In this document: positions 45,001 through 52,300 of the stretch, in pieces
Numbering within the stretch: position 1 is the first letter of the stretch
How the letters are laid out: every line of letters starts with the position of its first letter
Assembly (NCBI RefSeq): GCF_026341275.1
Contig: NZ_JAIFZO010000002.1
Span: 3,564,118-3,628,117, forward strand
DNA: 64,000 bases
Reading direction: 5' to 3'
From: Streptomyces ortus
Lineage (GTDB): Bacteria; Actinomycetota; Actinomycetes; Streptomycetales; Streptomycetaceae
Translations under genes and position numbers: made by a program
The notes under the pieces: model-generated
What the model saw: the letters and a program-made list of their open reading frames with translations, nothing else
Told to the model about the DNA's origin: nothing
Database searches by the model: none

Positions 45001-48000
45001 ACGTCGAGTCACGAGGTCGTCAACGACGGCCGGCTGCCGGTGCCGTCGCTGCGGGACGCCGTGGTCGGCGGAACGCTGCCGTCCGGGGTCTCGCTGCGGG
45101 TGACCGGTCACACCCGTACCTACTACGACGGCGCGGAGTTCACCGGGCTGCCGCTCGGTACGCTCGGCGCGTACGGACTGCCCGTGCGCTGCGAGTCGTT
45201 GGCGTTCGAGGACAGCTTTCTCGACTGGCTGTACCCCGCCGACGACCCGCGGGCGGCCGGGCCGCGCCCGCCCTACCTGGCCCCCGGCGACCGGGTCGAC
45301 TGGCCCGTGGAGTATCCGGCCGCCTTCCGCGGCTCGCTGCCCGCGCTCGCCGGATACACGCACTACGCGAACGCCGAGGTGCCCGGCTCCCCCGGCGGCT
45401 ACTACGTGACCGCGTGGCGGCATCGCTACGACATCCACGAGCCGGGGTCGACACCGCGCGGCCTGCGGACGGCCTCGCTCGACCCGCTCGGCGCGCGGAG
45501 CCAGGTCGCCCACGACCGGCACGCCCTGTTCCCCGTCCTCGACACGGACGCCGTCGGGCTGACCACCGCCGCGGAGTACGACTACCGCCTGCTGCGCCCG
45601 CACACGGTGACCGATCCGAACGGCAACGCCACCTCGGTGACGTTCTCCCCGGCCGGGCTGGTCACCGCGACCTGGACCCGGGGCAAGAACGGCGAGGGCG
45701 ACCGGACGGCACCGGGGACGACGATGAAGTACAACCTGCATGCCTTCCTGGGCAGCGGACAGCCGGCGTCCGTACGCACGGTCAGGCGGGTGCACCACGA
45801 CTGGGAGACCTCGGTTCCCGCCGAACGGCTCGACGACGTGCTCGTGTCGGTGGCGTACTCGGACGGCTTCGGCAGGCCGCTGCAGACCAGGACGCAGGCC
45901 GAGGACACGCTCTTCGGCGATCCGTCCTTCGGCGGGAACGTCATCCCGGGCGGCGACCTCACGCCCACGGGCGACTCGACGGGCCGGACCAGGGCGCCGG
46001 GCAGCCCGGACAACGTGGTGGTGTCCGGCTGGCAGGTGTACGACAACAAGGGCCGGGTGGTGCAGAAGTACGAGCCCTTCTTCTCCATCGGCTACGACTA
46101 CGCGCCGCCCCTCGACAGCCAACTCGGCCGCAGGAGCGTCATGTTCCACGACGCGAGCGGGCGCGTCGAGCGCACGGTGAACCCGGACGGCAGCGAGCAG
46201 CGGGTCGTCTTCGGCGTCCCGTTCGACCTCGCCGACCCCGACCGCGCGCTGCCGACGCCCTGGGAGTCGTACACCTACGACGAGAACGACAACGCGGGCC
46301 GCACCCACGGCGACGCGGCCCCGGCGGACCGGACACACTGGGACACCCCGTCGAGCACGGAGGTCGACGCGCTCGGCCGGGTCGTACGCGCCGTCGCCCG
46401 GCGCGGGCCCACCGCCGCCGAGTGGCTCACCACGACGTCGGCGTACGACGTCCAGGGCAATCTGCTCGGCATCACCGATCAGCTCGGGCGGGCGGCCTTC
46501 GCCTACCGTTTCGACCTGGCGCACCGACGCTGGCGGGCGGACGGCATCGACGCGGGCCGGCACGACAGCGTCCCCGATGCCATGGGGCAGGTGGTCGAGG
46601 CCCGGGACAGCAGGGGTGCGCTCGTCCTGGGCTCGTTCGACGCGCTGCACCGGCCGAGCCGGGTCTGGGCCAGGGACGACCACGCCGACAGCGTCACCCT
46701 GCGGCAGCGCGTCTCCTACGGCGACGCCGGGACCGCCGCCCAGCGGCCCGCCGAACGCGACGGCGCCCGTGGCCGCAACCTGCTCGGCCGGGCCGTGCGC
46801 CACTGGGACGAGGCCGGACACGCCGGTGTGGGGTCCGTCGACTTCAAGGGCAACGTCCTGCAGAGCAGTCGCCGGGTGATCGCCGACGCGGCTCTCCTGT
46901 CCGTCTACGACCGGGCGGCGGCCGACGGCTGGCAGGTGCGGCCGTTCCAACTCGACTGGACGCCCTGGCCCGGCCAGAGCCAGGCCCAGCGCGACACACA
47001 GCTCCTCGAACCGGCCGAGCACGTCACCTCCAGCGAGTACGACGCCCTCAACCGCCTCAAGCGACGCTTCCTGCCCGTCGACGCGGAGGGCAGGCGGCAC
47101 GTGCTCTATCACACGTACAACCGGGCGGGTGCGCTGGAGCAGGTGCAGCTCGACAGCACGGTGCACGTCCGGCGCATCGCCTACGACGCCAAGGGCCAAC
47201 GGTCGCTGATCGCCTACGGCAACGGTGTGCTGACCCGCCATGCCTACGACCCGGACACGTTCCGGCTGACCCGGCTGCGCACCGAGCGCTACAGCCTGCT
47301 CGACCCGATGACCTTCCGGCCCGCCGGGCCCGCGCTACAGGACTTCGGCTACACCTACGACCTGGTCGGCAACCTCACCGCATTGCGCGACCGCACCCCC
47401 GGCAGCGGTGTTCCCGGCAATCCCGAGGCGGCTGCCGTCGCCGACCCGGCACTGCGTGCCCTGCTGGCCGGCGGTGACGCGCTCGACCGGCGCTTCACCC
47501 ACGATCCGCTCTACCGGTTGCTGTCGGCGAGCGGGCGCGAGTACGCGGCCCCTGCCCAGGGCGATCCGTGGCCGGCCACTCCGCGCGGCACCGACGTGAC
47601 CCGGGCCCAGGTGTACCGGGAGACGTACGACTACGACGGGGCGGGGAACCTGCTCAGCCTCGTCCACGCCGGTGCCGGCGGCTTCACCCGTACGTTCACG
47701 GCGGCTGACGGCGGCAACCGGCTGCGGCGCATGACGACCGGCACGGACGGGACGACACCGTACGACTACACGTACGACGCGGGCGGCAACCTGCTGTCCG
47801 AGACCACGTCCCGCCACTTCTCCTGGAACCACGCCGGCCGGATGACCGCGTTCGCGACGCAGACCGCCGGGGCCGAGCCGTCCGTGCACGCCCAGTACCT
47901 GTACGACTCGGCCGGTGCACGGGTGAAGAAACTCGTCCGCAGACAGGGCGGCGCCGTCGAGGTCACCCACTACATCGACGGGACCTTCGAGCAGCACCGC

Positions 48001-49266
48001 TGGAGCGGATCGCGGAGCGGTCAGAACAACCACGTCCATGTCATGGACAACCACCGGCGGGTCGCGCTGGTGCGGTTCGGCGGCGCCCATCCCGACGAGG
48101 GCGGGCCCGCGGTCGCCTACCACCTGCCGGACCACCTCGGGAGCAGCGCCGCCGTCCTGGACCAGAGCGGCACCCTCACCAACCGTGAGGAGTACACCCC
48201 TTACGGCGAGACCAGCTTCGGCAGCCACACCCGCAAGCGCTACCGCTTCACCGGGGCGGAACGCGATGAGGAGAGCGGTCTCGCCTGCCACGGCGACCGG
48301 TACTACCTGCCGTGGCTGGCGCGCTGGTCGGTGCCCGACCCCGCGGGACCCGGGGGTGCGATCAACCTCTACCAGTACTGCGGGAGCGCGCCGCTGCGGC
48401 TCGTCGACGGGTCGGGCCGTGACTTCACGGTGGTCACCGACTGGGAACGCGGAACCATGGTCCTCGGCATGGTGATCGTGGTCGCCACGCCCCTTGAGGA
48501 GCAGCAAGTACTCAAGGCGAAGAAGGCGTTCGACACGGCGGCCCCCTTCACGGACCAGAACGGGATGACGGTCACCTTCGACGTGCGGGTGCGGCTCCAG
48601 GTCCTCAACAAGCCGGCCGCTCCGGACCCCGGCACCGTGAACTACCGCGGCAACAGGTACCTCTCGGAGGCCAGAAGGGGTTACACGCCCGAGGCCGTCG
48701 GGGACGACCGGGCGCGCCCCGGTGACACCTACGTCGGCGGGGTGACCAGGTTCGGTGGCGGAGGCGGGGGTGTCTGGATGAACAAGCACCGCCGCTACGG
48801 CGAACTGGGGAACTCACCCGATCTGGTCAAGCACGAGATCGGTCACCTCTACGGCCTCGACGACAGCCACGCGGACGCGACCGGCCGTTACTACGTCGAG
48901 GGCGGGGTGATGGATCCCAAGGAGCTCTCCTCCGCGCACGGACACGGTGACCCGACGGGTAAGGACCTCTTCTCCATCAGAAAGGAGGAGGTCTCCGCGG
49001 TCGTGCGATTCCTCCACGACTACCGGCCCGAGATGCATGACAAGAAGAGTCCCGGCTTCGTGGACCTCACGCCTCAGATCAAGTTCGTCAACAGCTTCGG
49101 CGCGACGACCGCCTACGACAGCCTCGACGGTGCCAGGGCCGCCTTCGAGAACGACCGGAGGACCGCCGAGGAGCTGCTGCGCGAATCGCAGGGGGCACAG
49201 GACCGTGCGAGGCAGATGATCGAAAGTCATTTCAACTCGTCGAAACAGCCCGCGCCACAGCCCTGA
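42001..49266 (+). CDS. Tc toxin TcB-TcC fusion with metalloprotease payload
   Basis: 2421 aa. SpvB-like N-terminus (about 15-340; FAPDLFTGTGNMSVPLSIPA, GPFGLGWQLGLPGVSRK); an Ala/Pro and Glu-Thr low-complexity insert (about 321-352); VCBS repeats (about 393-625; DADGDGRPDL, DLDGDGLTDL, DVDGDGVADL); TcdB middle domains (about 690-930; LLTSMDNSLGAVTRVSYAPS, REFRGFALVEHLDTETF); then TcC/Rhs repeats (YDYDGAGNLLSL, YTYDAGGNLLSE) and the Rhs core (YHLPDHLGSSAAVLDQSG, GGAINLYQYCG), ending LVDGSG at Asp2136. In TcC proteins the core is an aspartyl autoprotease that releases the enclosed C-terminal toxin. Here that part (about 2140-2421) has HEIGHLYGLDD (His2278, His2282, Asp2288) and a GGVMDP Met-turn. 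No signal peptide. GGGGGAGG precedes the ATG. Confidence 0.92.
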   Translation: MSSADTADATAAGSAISLPQGGGAVGGLGEKFAPDLFTGTGNMSVPLSIPAGRQGATPSLALGYSTGNGNGPFGLGWQLGLPGVSRKTSHGVPRYVDATGPAGDPADVFLLSGAEDLVPVLGSYPGRVRYRPRTEGLFARIEHVKDATGDYWEVRGKDGSLSRYGTRRPAGAADTWRDPAVTADPRDTGRVFGWQLTETVDPLGNLVRYVYLADAGTEQGRSWSRPLLAGIFYADYGDRADPRFLVSVDFGYASRPDPFSEHRAGFEVRTSVRCEVIRVTTHAVDGVARVAREYRLAYRQAEFNGVSLLASVTEVGIDESGAPAPAPKSAPETETETETESASASESASAVVTEELMPPLIFGYSGFDPGGRGFSPVTGPGFPAAALNSPTLALVDLHGAGLPDVVELGAAARVWRNAGGGRFEAPRSMAEAPPLSLGQPGVMFLDADGDGRPDLFAPAPGTPGRDAGPAAGYFPMAFAGGWSRRGFTRYRGSPGVGVADPRVKPVDLDGDGLTDLVRSGTRLQAWFNDRDPREAWQRTATGTGGPPVDLADPRVRLADMTGDGLQDLVLLRNGNVAYWPNLGHNRWGARIQMRDAPRLPEGYDPRRVLLGDVDGDGVADLLYVDSGRVLLWGNRSGNGWTRTPVVVRGTPPVSGTDLLELSDLFGTGMAGLLLSRPAGVSGGPHARFLDFTGGVKPHLLTSMDNSLGAVTRVSYAPSTQEYLRDFADPATRWRTPLPFPVHVVTRTEAADRISGGTLATEYRYRHGYWDGVEREFRGFALVEHLDTETFGGATGVGVPADHHAPPVLTRSWFHCGPVAAGEAGDWTELDLSHEYWQGDSPVLSRPPQQLAFLAGLPRAARRSALRSLRGQVLRTEVFALDGGTLSDRPYTVTETLSGVREEAAGGPPDRERVFFPFSLGTRTTRWERGPEPMTQFAFPTGYDAYGCPTGQLSVPVPRGRDPLTVAGPDETPEPYPATYATTEYARRDDAEHYVVDRVARTSSHEVVNDGRLPVPSLRDAVVGGTLPSGVSLRVTGHTRTYYDGAEFTGLPLGTLGAYGLPVRCESLAFEDSFLDWLYPADDPRAAGPRPPYLAPGDRVDWPVEYPAAFRGSLPALAGYTHYANAEVPGSPGGYYVTAWRHRYDIHEPGSTPRGLRTASLDPLGARSQVAHDRHALFPVLDTDAVGLTTAAEYDYRLLRPHTVTDPNGNATSVTFSPAGLVTATWTRGKNGEGDRTAPGTTMKYNLHAFLGSGQPASVRTVRRVHHDWETSVPAERLDDVLVSVAYSDGFGRPLQTRTQAEDTLFGDPSFGGNVIPGGDLTPTGDSTGRTRAPGSPDNVVVSGWQVYDNKGRVVQKYEPFFSIGYDYAPPLDSQLGRRSVMFHDASGRVERTVNPDGSEQRVVFGVPFDLADPDRALPTPWESYTYDENDNAGRTHGDAAPADRTHWDTPSSTEVDALGRVVRAVARRGPTAAEWLTTTSAYDVQGNLLGITDQLGRAAFAYRFDLAHRRWRADGIDAGRHDSVPDAMGQVVEARDSRGALVLGSFDALHRPSRVWARDDHADSVTLRQRVSYGDAGTAAQRPAERDGARGRNLLGRAVRHWDEAGHAGVGSVDFKGNVLQSSRRVIADAALLSVYDRAAADGWQVRPFQLDWTPWPGQSQAQRDTQLLEPAEHVTSSEYDALNRLKRRFLPVDAEGRRHVLYHTYNRAGALEQVQLDSTVHVRRIAYDAKGQRSLIAYGNGVLTRHAYDPDTFRLTRLRTERYSLLDPMTFRPAGPALQDFGYTYDLVGNLTALRDRTPGSGVPGNPEAAAVADPALRALLAGGDALDRRFTHDPLYRLLSASGREYAAPAQGDPWPATPRGTDVTRAQVYRETYDYDGAGNLLSLVHAGAGGFTRTFTAADGGNRLRRMTTGTDGTTPYDYTYDAGGNLLSETTSRHFSWNHAGRMTAFATQTAGAEPSVHAQYLYDSAGARVKKLVRRQGGAVEVTHYIDGTFEQHRWSGSRSGQNNHVHVMDNHRRVALVRFGGAHPDEGGPAVAYHLPDHLGSSAAVLDQSGTLTNREEYTPYGETSFGSHTRKRYRFTGAERDEESGLACHGDRYYLPWLARWSVPDPAGPGGAINLYQYCGSAPLRLVDGSGRDFTVVTDWERGTMVLGMVIVVATPLEEQQVLKAKKAFDTAAPFTDQNGMTVTFDVRVRLQVLNKPAAPDPGTVNYRGNRYLSEARRGYTPEAVGDDRARPGDTYVGGVTRFGGGGGGVWMNKHRRYGELGNSPDLVKHEIGHLYGLDDSHADATGRYYVEGGVMDPKELSSAHGHGDPTGKDLFSIRKEEVSAVVRFLHDYRPEMHDKKSPGFVDLTPQIKFVNSFGATTAYDSLDGARAAFENDRRTAEELLRESQGAQDRARQMIESHFNSSKQPAPQP

Positions 49267-49274
49267 CCGCCGGA

Positions 49275-49295
49275 GCGACGCCGGTGAGGCGTCGC
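49275..49295. other. Hairpin between the two toxin genes
   Basis: GCGACGCC-GGTGA-GGCGTCGC, a perfect 8-bp stem in the 69-base gap between the TcB-TcC and TcA genes. It could stabilise mRNA ends or reduce readthrough, adjusting the ratio of the two products. Confidence 0.6.
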
Positions 49296-49335
49296 CCCGG
49301 CCATTGCCGTTTTCGACGAGAAGGAGAGAGCAGAA

Positions 49336-52300
49336 ATGACCGTTACCGTACAGATCACAGGGCCGGCCGCGAACGCAGTGGTACGGCGCACGGTGGTGGT
49401 GACCGCGCAGGTGAATGGGCTCGTCCCGCCGGGCGGTGACCACGACCCGTACGACATCCTCAACTCGGTCATGGTGACCGTCGCCGGGCAGCCCGCGGTA
49501 CAGGCGACCGGTTCGGGCGGGGGCTGGACCGCTCAGGTGCCGTTGCCCGCGTCCGTCACGCCGGGCACGCAGATCTCGGTCAAGGTGACCGCCAACTACC
49601 GTGCGATCGACTGGTACGTCCCGTACCCCGAGCAGTGGCCCGACGTGTGGTCCGCCACGTCCACCCCCATCAGCGTCTCCCAGACCGTCCAGGTGCAGGC
49701 GGCCTCACCACCGGCCTTCACCTGGACGTCCCCCGCCGCCGGGAGCACGGTCGACCTGTTCGAGGGGAGCGGGCAGATCACCGCCCAGTTCAACGTCACC
49801 CGCGCCCAGATCACACCGCTGACCCTCTCCATCACCCGGGACAACACGACCACACCCGTGGCATGGGCCGGAGTCACCTCGTACCGGATACCGGTCAGTC
49901 TGCTGCCCATGCCGCTCGGGGCGCGGACCGTGACGTTCACCTGCACCGATCCCGACGGCCTGACCGCTACTCAGACCCGCACGTTCACCGGGCGTGACGC
50001 CTCGCCGCCGAACCTTCAGGTCTCCCCCGTCACCGTGTTCGGGGACAGCAAGGGCACCGCCACCGCCCCGCTGCAGGGGACGGCTCCCGACGCGCAGAGC
50101 GGTATGACGGGCGGCAGCGCCAAAGTGGAGTGGGCGCTGTCCCCCACAGGCACCAGGACCCTGGCGAAGCCCGGGGCGGGCAGCGACTTCAGGAACTGGA
50201 CCGCGGACGTACCGCTGACGGGGTTCGGCGCGCACACCGTCCATCTGTGGGCGACCGACAACGCGGGCAACGTCACCGCCAAGGACGTCCAGGCCACGGT
50301 GATCAGCTCCTATGTGCCCGAGTCCCTGGAGCAGCGGCTGGACGAGCGCGAGTATCTCGCCGCGCTGCTGTCCTTCGCGCACGGGCAGGTCAACGTGCCG
50401 GGACCGCCCGCCGCGCCGCTGGACACCGCCACCCTGGTGGCGGCGCTCGGGCAGCCGCTCGACCGGCTCAGCCAGCCGCTGTCGGCCGAGGCCGGTCTGG
50501 GCGGCCACGAAGTCAACCAGCTGCGGATTCCCGTGGAGCTCCTGCGGGCCCGTATCGCGGCCACGAACACGCCCACCGCGCCCGGTGCCGCCCTGGAGCA
50601 GGAGTACCGCGGCACGGCCTACGCGTCCCTGCTCGCCGCCGCCGGAACCTCCTACGCGGAACTGCGGCTGGCCAGGGGCGCCGACGCCACGGCCCGACGG
50701 GCGCTCGCCGACCGGCTCGGCATCCGGCTCAGGACGACGGCGCCCGACGAACTCGACCAACTGCTCGTCGACGGCCCCGCTCTCACCGAGGCCGGTCTGG
50801 AGACACTGTTCGGCCTGCCCTCGACCACCGCGGCCGACCCCCTGCGTGTCCCCGCCGTGCCCCTGCTGCTCGGCTGGCGGCTGGCCGCCCAGTCGCTCGC
50901 CTGGGCCGGACAGGACCAGCATCCCGACGCGCCGAGGGCCTTCGAGGTGCTCGCCGATCCCGATGTGATCGACGCCGACGACGTCATCGACGGGCCGGCG
51001 GGCGACCCCGTCCGCAAGCTGCTGACCGACCGGGCCCAGGCCCTCTCCGCGTACCGTGCGACGCTGTCCGCGCTCAGGACGGGCAGGACTCCGGCCGCCG
51101 CCCTCACCGCGATGCTCACGCTGGCGCAGCCCGGCCTCGACCTGGCCGCCCTGGCCGCTCAGGACGCGCAGGGTGCCGACATCGGCGGCGCCCTCGCCGC
51201 CCGGGGCCTGGCCCGGGGCGGCTTCCTGTATCTCAGGCAGCTGAGCGCGCTGGCCGGCGCCGGAACGGTCACCACGGCCGAGTGGGACGACGGCCTGGCC
51301 GTCCTCACAGGTGCGTACAAGCGCCAACAGCTCTACCCGGCCTGGCGGGCGGCGGAGTCGGGCTTCGTGCTCTCGCCGGACTTCTTCGTCACCGGCGGCG
51401 CCGGGCCCGCGCCCGGCCCGTACCGTGCCGAGGGCGGGGCCCGTGCCGCCTGGCAGTCCGTGCTGCGCGCCAGGATCGCCCAGCGGGAGGCCCTCGGCGA
51501 GGCCGACGCGCAGGCCGTGGCAGCCGCCGAGCAGGCCGCGCTGCCGGTCCTGCGTGACGCCCTGCTCGCCGACCTCGCCGCCACGACCACGGCGGCGGGC
51601 GAAGTGGGCGAGTCGATGTCGGCACGGTTCTTCGTCGACATGCTCGCCGGCGGGACCCTGCGCACGAGCCGTATCGGGCAGGCCGTCGAGAGTGTGCAGT
51701 CACTGTTGTCGGCGAAGCGGTCGGGCGAGCTGGCCCCGGACCACCCCGCGGCCGGCTGGACGTTCAGGAACGGACCCGAGACGTTCGCCGCCGCCTGGGC
51801 CTGGCTGGGTGAGCAGGGCACCTGGCAGGCGGCCACCACCGCGTTCCTGTTCCCCGAGCGGCACCTCGACCCCGCGCTGCTCGTCCCGAGCACCAGAACG
51901 ATGACTCCAGGCACGCCGACCCTGCCGCTGGACATACTTTTCGCGCAGGTCAGTGGGCCGGGGGTCACGTTCACCGCCGGCACGGCCGTCAAGCTGGCAG
52001 CCGATTACCTCACGGCGAAGAGGATCACCCTCCCCGCTTCGTACACCTATCTCGATCCGCAGCGCAGGCTCGCCCATCAGACCGCTCTCGCCGGCACGTC
52101 GAGCGGGATCGAGGCCGTCCAGAACACCGGCCACGCCGACAACCGGGAGATTTTCTGGGCCGTGCCGATGCTCCTCGCGCAGCGCCTCCAGGCGGCCGGG
52201 GACTACCGGGCGGCGCTCGACTGGTACTGGATCGTCCTTCCGTACGACCTCGCCTCGCCGACCTCGATCTACAGCCGCATCAACGGCGAGACGCTGTCCG

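Noticed and set aside
44518..47241. 907-codon minus-strand frame inside the TcB-TcC gene
   Set aside because: Shadow of the toxin reading frame; no ribosome site and low-complexity translation.
42001..49266. Reading the protein as an ordinary Rhs polymorphic toxin
   Set aside because: It has SpvB and TcdB middle domains and is followed by a TcA gene, which ordinary Rhs toxins lack.
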